Source of the DNA: Candidatus Woesearchaeota archaeon
GTDB lineage: Archaea; Nanobdellota; Nanobdellia; Woesearchaeales; WAPJ01
Direction of reading: 5' to 3'
DNA: 5,421 nt
NCBI GenBank assembly: GCA_015519985.1
Contig: WIAN01000040.1
Location: forward strand, 1 to 5,421
Shown: positions 1 to 5,421 of the stretch, in pieces
Position numbering within the stretch: position 1 is the first letter of the stretch
Layout of the letters: the number at the start of each line of letters is the position of its first letter
Notes under the pieces: generated by a model
Told to the model about the DNA's origin: nothing
The model's database searches: none
What the model saw: only the letters and a program-made list of their open reading frames with translations
Position numbers and translations under genes: made by a program

Positions 1-2
1 AT

Positions 3-404
3 ATTATAGAGTCTAAAGAAGATAAAAAAAATGATAAAAACAATAACAATCTTTTTGTTGAAGATAGAGATTTTGAAGTTGTTAAAAATTCTATTGATGA
101 TTTAAAACAACAAATTTTAAGATTGCAAGAACTTTTGATTCAACATATTAATTCTGAAAGTGTTTCTGATAAAAAGTTTGAAGTTTCTGATACTTTTTCT
201 AAAGCTGTTTTTAAAGAACTTGCTGATTTACATGAAAATGTTTTTGAAAATAAAAAAAAGTTAAAAAGTTTAGATGAAAAACTTTCAAATTTGATTGATA
301 TTTATAAAGATGAAGTTGATGTTTTAAAAGAATTGAATGAAAATTTAAAAAAAGTAAGTTTTAATTCTAATAACAAGAATAATAATAAAGATGAAAAATC
401 TTAA
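3..404 (+). CDS. Hypothetical charged coiled-coil-like protein, 3' part only (5' end outside window)
   Basis: The reading frame is open from the first complete codon of the window and ends at TAA 402-404, giving 133 visible residues; the true start lies upstream. A TTG at 123 could be taken as a start, but the frame continues unbroken above it with the same composition and no Shine-Dalgarno site precedes it. The protein is soluble and highly charged. It has an Asn/Lys/Asp-rich stretch at visible residues 5-16, two amphipathic helical stretches (about 22-50 and 64-117), and an Asn/Lys-rich disordered tail at 120-133. There is no membrane segment, signal peptide, Cys or recognised catalytic motif. 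A short piece around visible residues 93-103 (LSNLIDIYKDE) faintly recalls the Leu-rich helix plus Tyr of archaellum accessory proteins FlaC/D/E, but the NPF-type ending expected there is missing, so I do not assign it. It lies 33 bases before the next gene and may belong to the same accessory set. Function is unknown. Confidence 0.75.
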   Translation: MIESKEDKKNDKNNNNLFVEDRDFEVVKNSIDDLKQQILRLQELLIQHINSESVSDKKFEVSDTFSKAVFKELADLHENVFENKKKLKSLDEKLSNLIDIYKDEVDVLKELNENLKKVSFNSNNKNNNKDEKS

Positions 405-414
405 ACTTTATAAA
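400..414 (+). promoter_or_regulatory. Archaeal core promoter (TATA box TTTATAAA) for the winged-helix/coiled-coil gene
   Basis: TTTATAAA occupies 407-414, just after the stop codon of the upstream gene, with an A/C-rich stretch at 403-406 in the BRE position. Archaeal TATA boxes are typically centred about 25-27 bases before the transcription start. That places the start near 437-438, exactly at the ATG at 438, so a leaderless mRNA is predicted. This is inference from spacing: T/A-rich matches are frequent in DNA of this composition, and only the coincidence with the start codon raises confidence. Confidence 0.5.
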
Positions 415-437
415 TGAAAAGCTTTTATTTATTTTTT

Positions 438-1586
438 ATGGTTACAACTACGATTAAAACAGGAGTTGACAGTTTAGTAGATTTAATTTCTCAAAAGAAA
501 AAAGTTAGTATTAATGAAGCTTCTAAAATTTTGGGTGTTTCTAAAGAGTTAATTGAAGAATGGGCTGATTTTTTAGAGGAAAGGGGAGTTATAACTTTAG
601 AATATAGATTTACAACTCCTTATCTTGTGTATAAAGAAGTTACTGATAAAGTTGTTAAAACTTCTAAAAAAGAGTTTGAAACTAAAAAGCAAGTTTTAAC
701 CAGACAAATTGATTCTACTCTTCAAGTTATTGAATCTAACGCTGCTGGTTTGGAAAAGATTAAAGAAGAATTTGATAAGATTAATGCTGAATTGGAAGGT
801 AGAATTAAGGGTATTAAAGATGAATTGAAAGAGTTAGAAAAATTTGATTCTTTAAAAAGAGATTTAGGTAAAGAATTGAATGCTTCTTATGAAGAGTTTA
901 AAAATAAAATTAAAAAAATTGAAGATAGAATTTCTCAATTATCTGTAAAGTATGATAAAATGGTTTCTTCTTTAGAGAAAGAAGAAGAAAAATTGCAAGA
1001 ACATTATGATAAACTTTTAAAACTTAAAGATTTAGAGAAGAATTTGAAAGGAAATTTAGAAAATATTAAACAAATTATTAAAGAACATGAAAAAAAAGAA
1101 AAAGAAGAATTTAGACAAATCGCTTTAGAAGAAAAAAAGATTTCTTTGTTAAAATTACAATCTAAAAGGTTAAAAGCAGAATTAAAAAAACATAAAGAAG
1201 AATTAAAACCTTTATTGAAAGAATTTGAAGAAGCTAGAAAAAAATCTGAAAAGGCTAAAGAAAATGTTCTTAAAGGTTTTGAAGAACATTTGAAAAGTAT
1301 TTCTTTAAAAGAGACTACTGTTAAAAATGTTAAAGATAAATTTGAAGAATATTTGAAGAAAAAAATTAATATTGACATTTTAATGGATAAAATTAATACT
1401 GATATTGAAAAGTTAAAAGTTGATTTGAAAGCTTTAAAACAAGAAGCGAAACTTTTAAAATCTTTAAAAGATAAAAATGCTGATAAAGAAGTTAAAAAAA
1501 TTGAAGATCAATTGAAAAAAACTTTAGTTAGAAAAAAAGAGTTTGAAAAAAAACTTGAAAAGTTAAAAAAAATGATTTTAAAATGA
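438..1586 (+). CDS. Winged helix-turn-helix protein with long C-terminal coiled coil
   Basis: The protein has 382 residues from ATG 438. Residues 8-66 read as a winged helix: a helix at 9-18, a helix-turn-helix at 24-50 (SINEASKILGVS, then the KELIEEWADFLEERG helix), and a beta wing at 51-66 containing TTPYLVYK. Residues 70-382 are almost entirely Lys/Glu/Leu/Ile heptad-like sequence with a single internal Pro (258), so they predict a very long coiled coil broken near its middle. There is no membrane segment, signal peptide or Cys, so it should be cytoplasmic. An ATG at 414 is in frame 8 codons upstream, but it overlaps the TATA box and has no Shine-Dalgarno site; starting at 438 removes an odd hydrophobic leader (KSFYLFF) and fits a leaderless transcript. 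It precedes the secretion ATPase by 55 bases. I infer an accessory or scaffold role, or less likely a local regulator; the coil is far longer than in ordinary small winged-helix regulators. No named family is recognised with certainty. Confidence 0.85.
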   Translation: MVTTTIKTGVDSLVDLISQKKKVSINEASKILGVSKELIEEWADFLEERGVITLEYRFTTPYLVYKEVTDKVVKTSKKEFETKKQVLTRQIDSTLQVIESNAAGLEKIKEEFDKINAELEGRIKGIKDELKELEKFDSLKRDLGKELNASYEEFKNKIKKIEDRISQLSVKYDKMVSSLEKEEEKLQEHYDKLLKLKDLEKNLKGNLENIKQIIKEHEKKEKEEFRQIALEEKKISLLKLQSKRLKAELKKHKEELKPLLKEFEEARKKSEKAKENVLKGFEEHLKSISLKETTVKNVKDKFEEYLKKKINIDILMDKINTDIEKLKVDLKALKQEAKLLKSLKDKNADKEVKKIEDQLKKTLVRKKEFEKKLEKLKKMILK

Positions 1587-1592
1587 TTTTTT

Positions 1593-1609
1593 AAAAAACT
1601 TTTTATATC
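1593..1609 (+). promoter_or_regulatory. Archaeal core promoter (BRE-like A tract plus TTTATATC) for the ATPase gene
   Basis: A run of A at 1593-1598, resembling the purine-rich BRE, is followed by TTTATATC at 1602-1609. A TATA centre near 1605 predicts a transcription start around 1628-1633 and a leader of only about 10-15 bases before the TTG at 1642, just enough to hold the Shine-Dalgarno-like site at 1630-1635. This is the best-formed promoter in the window. It suggests the motor genes can be transcribed separately from the coiled-coil gene. The composition bias means chance matches are possible. Confidence 0.5.
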
Positions 1610-1629
1610 TTTTAATTTTATGTTTTTTT

Positions 1630-1635
1630 GAGGGG
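1630..1635 (+). promoter_or_regulatory. Shine-Dalgarno-like site (GAGGGG) that decides the TTG start of the ATPase
   Basis: GAGG at 1630-1633 matches the core of the archaeal anti-Shine-Dalgarno complement (GGAGGTGAT) and ends 8 bases before TTG 1642. A run of four G is striking in a spacer otherwise nearly free of G and C. The ATG at 1620 upstream is out of frame and stops after two further codons. No in-frame ATG exists until residue 195, so the TTG start is well supported. Confidence 0.65.
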
Positions 1636-1641
1636 TTTCCA

Positions 1642-3354
1642 TTGCCAAAGAAAAGAAAAAAAGTAATTAAAAATAATAGAAGTAAAAATAATAAAAGTAA
1701 AATTTCTGAAAGTAAAGAAAAAAAGAATGTTAAAAGTAGTGTTAAGAAAGCTACTGTTAAACAGAATGTTAATATTGTTGGCTCTACTGTTAAAAAAAAT
1801 AATCTTTCTAGAGAAGAATTTACTAAAAAACTTCCTGGTTTGAGTGAAGAAGAGGGAAAACTTAAAGAAGGAGAAGTTTTGTTGAAAGAATATTCTTATA
1901 CTGCTAATAATATTCCTATTACTATTAAAGTTATTAAAAGTCCTGAAAGTTATGTTCCTTATTATACTGTTATTCTTTCTAGAATTTCTGAGAATACTGC
2001 TATTATTTTAGAAAGGATTAGAAGGGAAATTGCTACTCAAGTTTCTTTAGGAATTTTAGATATTGTTAATGTTAAAGACACAGGTGTTATTGAAGATAGA
2101 TTTAAAGAAGCTATTGATCTTTTGTTGTTAAAATATTTTCCTGATGTTGATGATGAAACTTTAAGTTTTTTAAGAGCATATTTAGTTCAAAAAAGTTTGG
2201 GTTTGGGAGATGTTGAGATTTTAATGAATGATTCTTATCTTGAAGAAATTGCTATTAATAATGCTAGAGAACCTGTTTGGGTTTATCACAGATTGTTTGG
2301 TTGGTTGAAAACTAATATTTTTTTAGAATCTGAAGAGCAAGTTAAACACTATGCTAGTATGATGGGTAGAAAAGTAGGTAGGCAGATAACTCTTTTAGAA
2401 CCTTTAATGGATGCTAATTTAGACACAGGAGACAGAGTTAATGCTACTTTAATGCCTATTTCTTTGAAAGGTAATACTATTACTTTGAGAAAGTTTGCTT
2501 CTAAACCTTGGACTATTACTGATTTTATTAGGAGTAATACTATTAATGCTAATGCTGCTTCTTTAATTTGGTTGGGAATACAATATGAATTGTCTGCTTT
2601 GATTGCTGGAGGTACTGCTGCTGGTAAAACTAGTATGCTTAACGCTCTTGCGAACTTTTTCCCTCCTAACCAGAGAATTATAAGTATTGAAGATACTCAT
2701 GAATTACAATTACCTAGTTTTTTACATTGGCTTCCTATGATTACTAGACTTCCTAATCCTGAAGGTAAAGGAGCTGTTTCTATGTTGGATTTGTTGGTTA
2801 ATGCTTTAAGACAAAGACCTGACAGAATTTTGGTTGGAGAGATTAGAAGAAAACAAGAAGCTGAAGTTTTGTTTGAAGCTATACATACAGGTCATTCTGT
2901 TTATGCTACTGTGCATGCTAATTCTGCTAAAGAAACTGTTACTAGACTTACTAATCCTCCTATCAGTGTTCCTAAAACTATGATGCCTGCTTTGCAAATG
3001 ATTATTGTACAATATAGAAATAGAAGAAGCGGTTTAAGAAGAACTTTTCAAGTTGCTGAAGTTACTGAGGATGCTGATGCTAATGTTTTATTACAATACG
3101 ATGCAGGTAAAGATTTTTTAGGTAAAAAGAATGAGAGTAAAACTATGCTTAACACTTTACAACTTTATACTGGCTTGTCAAGAAAGGAAATTGATAAAGA
3201 TTTGAAAGAAAAACAATCTGTTTTAAAATATTTGGTTAAACAAAATATTAACAGTGTTGAAACTGTAGGTACTATTATGGCTGAATATTATACTAATAAA
3301 GATAATTTGATGAAGTTTGTTTCAAAAAATAAAAATTTTTTTTCAAATAAATAA
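1642..3354 (+). CDS. Type II/IV secretion system ATPase, archaeal GspE2/FlaI-like (pilus assembly motor)
   Basis: This is a 570-residue cytoplasmic ATPase of the VirB11/GspE/FlaI superfamily. Such enzymes form hexamers and hydrolyse ATP to drive subunit movement through a T2SSF platform. Residues 1-55 are a Lys/Asn/Ser-rich, probably disordered tail; about 75-165 form an N-terminal domain; about 175-460 are the T2SSE core. The hallmarks are intact: Walker A GGTAAGKT at 323-330 (K329, T330), Asp box IEDTHEL at 349-355, Walker B RILVGEIR at 395-402 (E400), and His box GHSVYATVHA at 417-426 (H418, H425). The later TRLTNPPISVP (434-444) is the archaeal form of this region. Residues 468-570 match the usual archaeal C-terminal extension, with a helical G.S..EI segment and a terminal Tyr-rich helix. 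There is no tetracysteine zinc motif, and no Cys at all. The start is TTG, supported by GAGGGG. The gene lies directly before two platform genes. Family assignment is secure; whether it serves a pilus, archaellum-like filament or secretion pore is not determined here. Confidence 0.95.
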   Translation: MPKKRKKVIKNNRSKNNKSKISESKEKKNVKSSVKKATVKQNVNIVGSTVKKNNLSREEFTKKLPGLSEEEGKLKEGEVLLKEYSYTANNIPITIKVIKSPESYVPYYTVILSRISENTAIILERIRREIATQVSLGILDIVNVKDTGVIEDRFKEAIDLLLLKYFPDVDDETLSFLRAYLVQKSLGLGDVEILMNDSYLEEIAINNAREPVWVYHRLFGWLKTNIFLESEEQVKHYASMMGRKVGRQITLLEPLMDANLDTGDRVNATLMPISLKGNTITLRKFASKPWTITDFIRSNTINANAASLIWLGIQYELSALIAGGTAAGKTSMLNALANFFPPNQRIISIEDTHELQLPSFLHWLPMITRLPNPEGKGAVSMLDLLVNALRQRPDRILVGEIRRKQEAEVLFEAIHTGHSVYATVHANSAKETVTRLTNPPISVPKTMMPALQMIIVQYRNRRSGLRRTFQVAEVTEDADANVLLQYDAGKDFLGKKNESKTMLNTLQLYTGLSRKEIDKDLKEKQSVLKYLVKQNINSVETVGTIMAEYYTNKDNLMKFVSKNKNFFSNK

Positions 3355-3363
3355 TTTTTTTTT
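3355..3363 (+). terminator. T9 tract between ATPase and first platform gene, possible partial terminator
   Basis: Nine consecutive T follow the TAA stop of the ATPase gene, and a T8 run sits just inside its end (3336-3343). Archaeal RNA polymerase can terminate at oligo-U tracts without a hairpin. The next gene follows with no clear promoter, so complete termination would be unexpected. Partial attenuation, or simple base-composition bias, are both possible; T7 runs also occur inside the coding regions here. Confidence 0.25.
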
Positions 3364-3368
3364 GTGAT
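3364..3368 (+). promoter_or_regulatory. Shine-Dalgarno-like site (GTGAT) for first platform gene
   Basis: GTGAT matches the 3' half of the archaeal Shine-Dalgarno consensus (GGAGGTGAT) and ends 5 bases before ATG 3374. It lies inside a 19-base spacer with no room for a separate promoter, which supports translation from a polycistronic mRNA. An out-of-frame ATG at 3367 terminates after three codons and is not the start. Confidence 0.5.
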
Positions 3369-3373
3369 GTTTT

Positions 3374-4189
3374 ATGTTTGACGATTATTTTTCATATTTA
3401 GCTAAAAAAGATAAAGGTTTGGTTTTAAAATTAGAACAAGCTAAGATTGTTGATAAACCTGAAGAGTTTTTAAAAAAAGTTTTTGTAAGTAGTTTTTTTG
3501 CTGCTTTTACTATTGCTCTTTTAGCTTTTGTTTTTGTTAAAATGTTTTCTGCTCCTTTTTATTATATTGTTGTTGTTTTTTTATTGTCTTTTTTTATGTT
3601 TATTCCTTTTTTTAAATCTCAACCTGATGTTATTATTAAAAAAAAATCTAGGGAGATTGAGAAAGAATTGTTGTTTGCTACAAGGTTTTTAATGATTGAA
3701 ATTCAATCTGGTGTTTCTTTATTTGATGCTATGATTAATATTAGTAAAAATTATGAGAATATTGGAAGAGAATTTTCTGAAATTGTTAATGCTGTTAATT
3801 TAGGTACTAGTTTAGAAGATGCTATTGAAACTGCTACTGAAAAAACTCCTAGCAATGGTTTTAGAAAAGTTTTATGGCAAATTTTAAATTCTTTAAAAAC
3901 CGGTGCTGATATTGCTGATTCTTTAAGTGCTGTTATTGAACAAATTACAAGAGAACAAATGATTGAAGTTAAAGAGTATGGAAGAAAGTTAAATCCTCTT
4001 GCTATGTTTTATATGATTATGGCTGTTATTCTTCCTAGTATTGGTATTACTATGGCTGTTTTGCTTTCAAGCTTTTTGTCTTTACCTTTAGATTTGAATG
4101 TACTTTTGATTATTGCTGGCTTTTTATTTTTTATGCAGTTTATGTTTTATAATATGATTAGGTCTATGAGGCCTGCTGTTGATTTGTGA
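3374..4189 (+). CDS. T2SSF-family membrane platform protein (TadB/TadC/FlaJ-like), first of two
   Basis: This 271-residue integral membrane protein has one T2SSF (GspF/PilC/FlaJ) domain. The layout is a short soluble N-terminus (1-33), two membrane helices at about 35-56 and 61-81, and a cytoplasmic helical T2SSF domain at about 95-205. The domain carries the typical FATRFLMIEIQSGVSLFDAM region (101-120) and, further on, LGTSLEDAI (143-151) and LKTGADIADSL (174-184). Two more helices follow at about 208-233 and 241-261, with a short basic end. The family forms the platform on which the ATPase hexamer acts. Length and the single domain match Tad-type split platform proteins rather than the roughly 550-residue two-domain FlaJ. 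It starts at ATG 3374, 19 bases after the ATPase gene, and its stop overlaps the next gene's ribosome-binding site, so the three genes are very likely co-transcribed. No Cys is present. TadB-like versus TadC-like cannot be settled by eye. Confidence 0.9.
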   Translation: MFDDYFSYLAKKDKGLVLKLEQAKIVDKPEEFLKKVFVSSFFAAFTIALLAFVFVKMFSAPFYYIVVVFLLSFFMFIPFFKSQPDVIIKKKSREIEKELLFATRFLMIEIQSGVSLFDAMINISKNYENIGREFSEIVNAVNLGTSLEDAIETATEKTPSNGFRKVLWQILNSLKTGADIADSLSAVIEQITREQMIEVKEYGRKLNPLAMFYMIMAVILPSIGITMAVLLSSFLSLPLDLNVLLIIAGFLFFMQFMFYNMIRSMRPAVDL

Positions 4190-4192
4190 GGT
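4188..4192 (+). promoter_or_regulatory. Shine-Dalgarno site (GAGGT) overlapping the upstream stop codon
   Basis: GAGGT is a five-base match to the archaeal GGAGGTGAT consensus. Its first two bases are the last two of the TGA stop (4187-4189) of the preceding platform gene. A six-T spacer separates it from ATG 4199. The overlap suggests translational coupling of the two platform subunits, which would help keep their amounts matched. Confidence 0.65.
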
Positions 4193-4198
4193 TTTTTT

Positions 4199-5421
4199 AT
4201 GGATGTTAAAGTTAAACCTTTAAAGAAAAGTTTGTTTTCAAAGTTAGTTGAAAAAATTAAAGGTTTTAAATCTGTAAAGTTAAAAAAATCTAAAGTTGAT
4301 GTTATTGAAAAGATTGCTGTTACTGCTGATAAGAAAGTTAAAGAAAAAAAAGAAAAAGAAAAAAAACAGTTAGAAAAATCTGCAGAGTTATTTAAGAAAA
4401 AAAGGTTAAAAGAATATAAGAAGAAAAAGAAAGAAAGAAAAAAAAGGTATGCTAAAAAAGAGTTAGAAGCAAATTTGAGGAGAGCAGGTTTAGACTTGTC
4501 TGTTGAAGAAGTTTCTTCTTTAATATTAAAATCTACTATTTTTTTAATTGCTGTTTTTTTAATTTTTTTATATTATAAAGTTTTATCTTTGGGTTATATT
4601 AAATTTACTTTTTTAATACTTATGACTTTATTCTCTTTAACTTTAGGTTTTGCATTAGTTTATGGTTTGTTATGGCTTGCTTTCCATCAATTTTTAGATT
4701 TAAGAATTTATTCTAGAAGGAAACAAGTTGAAGAAGTACTTGCAGATTTTTTACTTTTAACTTCTTCTAATGTTAGAGCAGGAATGACTATTGATAAAGC
4801 TTTATGGTATGCTGTAAGACCTAGGTTTGGTGTTTTAGCTAAAGAAATTGAAGTTGTTGCTAAAAAAACTCTTTCAGGAGAAGATTTAGAGAAAGCTTTA
4901 AAAGAATTTTCTGAAAGTTATGACAGTCCTTTATTAAAGAGGAGTATTTCTTTATTAGTCGAAGGTTTAAATGCTGGTGGAGAAATAGGTCATTTGTTAA
5001 ATAATATTGCTTTAAACATTCAAGAAACTAATCTTTTAAGACAAGAAATGGCTGCTAATGTTACTACTTATGCTTTGTTTATTAACTTTGCTACTTTATT
5101 TGCTGCTCCTTTCCTTTTTGCTTTAGCTGGAGAAATTTTAAAAGTTGTTACTAAACTTGGAAGTTCAATAAATTTAGATACTTCTGAATTACAAAATGCA
5201 GGAGGCTTTACTTTTTCTTTTTCTGGAGCTACTTTGACTTATAATGATTTTTTTATTTTTGCAATTTTAGTTTTGACTTTAACAACTATTATGTCTAATG
5301 TGATTGTTTCTACTATTAAAAAAGGAGATGCTAAAGAAGCAATTATGTCTTTACCTATTAATATAGGTATTTCTTTAGGTTTGTTTATTATTGGAAGCAA
5401 ACTTTTAGGAAACTTTTTAGG
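4199..5421 (+). CDS. T2SSF-family membrane platform protein, second of two, with Lys-rich N-terminal extension (3' end outside window)
   Basis: The frame from ATG 4199 stays open to the window end, giving 407 residues plus two bases. Residues 1-90 form a strongly basic soluble extension, densest at 44-88 with repeated Lys/Glu and a KKKKKERKKRY cluster (74-84). Membrane helices follow at about 108-126 and 134-162. The cytoplasmic T2SSF domain (about 175-287) carries LLTSSNVRAGMTIDKAL (186-202), LSGEDLEKAL (225-234) and EGLNAGGEIGHLL (255-267), which are classic family features. Three further helices lie at about 289-313, 350-370 and 385-404, with a 35-residue outside loop (314-349) rich in Ser, Thr and Gly. 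The last helix suggests that few residues are missing. It begins 9 bases after the first platform gene, so the two probably form a heteromeric platform for the ATPase. A TadC-like identity is plausible, but the basic extension is longer than I expect for bacterial TadB/TadC. No Cys is seen. Confidence 0.88.
   Translation, partial: MDVKVKPLKKSLFSKLVEKIKGFKSVKLKKSKVDVIEKIAVTADKKVKEKKEKEKKQLEKSAELFKKKRLKEYKKKKKERKKRYAKKELEANLRRAGLDLSVEEVSSLILKSTIFLIAVFLIFLYYKVLSLGYIKFTFLILMTLFSLTLGFALVYGLLWLAFHQFLDLRIYSRRKQVEEVLADFLLLTSSNVRAGMTIDKALWYAVRPRFGVLAKEIEVVAKKTLSGEDLEKALKEFSESYDSPLLKRSISLLVEGLNAGGEIGHLLNNIALNIQETNLLRQEMAANVTTYALFINFATLFAAPFLFALAGEILKVVTKLGSSINLDTSELQNAGGFTFSFSGATLTYNDFFIFAILVLTLTTIMSNVIVSTIKKGDAKEAIMSLPINIGISLGLFIIGSKLLGNFL

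Noticed and set aside
123..404. A complete 93-residue gene starting at TTG 123
   Set aside because: The same frame is open to the left edge with matching composition, and no ribosome-binding site precedes the TTG, so this is the tail of a longer gene.
414..437. Upstream ATG 414 as start of the coiled-coil protein
   Set aside because: It overlaps the TATA box, has no Shine-Dalgarno site, and would add only a short hydrophobic leader not expected ahead of a cytoplasmic winged helix.
414..464. N-terminal signal peptide on the coiled-coil protein
   Set aside because: The hydrophobic piece is only about six residues long (SFYLFF), exists only with the disfavoured start, and is followed directly by a winged helix.
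1004..1378. Minus-strand open frame of 124 codons
   Set aside because: It lies fully inside the coiled-coil gene. Its Ser/Phe/Leu composition is simply the reverse complement of Lys/Glu-rich codons, and it has no promoter or ribosome-binding site.
1587..1598. TTTTTTAAAAAA palindrome as a terminator hairpin or operator
   Set aside because: A pure A/T palindrome with no loop is weak as a hairpin and expected by chance in DNA of this composition; it probably just overlaps the promoter's A tract.
1620..1631. ATG 1620 as ATPase start or leader peptide
   Set aside because: It is out of frame with the ATPase and reaches a stop after two Phe codons.
2806..3012. Minus-strand open frame of 68 codons
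   Set aside because: It is antisense to the conserved Walker B and His box region of the ATPase, which fully explains the sequence.
1..5421. CRISPR array, tRNA or rRNA genes, insertion sequence, or phase-variable repeats
   Set aside because: No spaced direct repeats, cloverleaf-like or GC-rich structured stretch, transposase or inverted-repeat pair was seen. Homopolymer A and T runs are scattered throughout, as expected for the composition, and no frame is broken by them.

Overview
This window looks like part of a very AT-rich archaeal genome (roughly a quarter G+C by eye), probably from a DPANN-type lineage such as Woesearchaeota or Pacearchaeota. Four things suggest this. The central ATPase has the archaeal GspE2/FlaI-type motif set. 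The core promoters are archaeal TATA elements. One start codon lies where a leaderless transcript would begin. Codon use is extreme: T- or A-ending codons dominate, Arg is encoded only by AGA/AGG, and CpG is almost absent. The lineage is inferred from this style and not from any marker gene.

All genes are on the + strand and tightly packed, so there is no non-coding stretch above about 55 bases. In order they are: the 3' end of a small, charged, coiled-coil-like protein of unknown function (3-404); a protein with an N-terminal winged helix-turn-helix followed by about 310 residues of coiled coil (438-1586); a type II/IV secretion-system ATPase with all four hallmark motifs intact (1642-3354); and two consecutive T2SSF-family inner-membrane platform proteins (3374-4189, and 4199 to the window end, where the second is cut).

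The last three genes form the core motor of a type IV pilus-like or Tad-like secretion machine: one hexameric assembly ATPase and a membrane platform split over two polypeptides. Junction spacers of 19 and 9 bases, each with a Shine-Dalgarno-like site, indicate one operon. The winged-helix/coiled-coil gene and the ATPase gene each have a TATA-like promoter, so transcription could start at either. No pilin, prepilin peptidase, FlaH-like ATPase or FlaF/FlaG is present. The machine is therefore not demonstrably an archaellum, and its substrate cannot be named from this window.

The least-described part is the pair of cytoplasmic coiled-coil proteins just upstream of the motor, which may be accessory or scaffold components. 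Other notable points are the absence of cysteine from all five proteins (about 1,760 residues), long Lys-rich tails on the ATPase and on the second platform protein, and strong CpG suppression.
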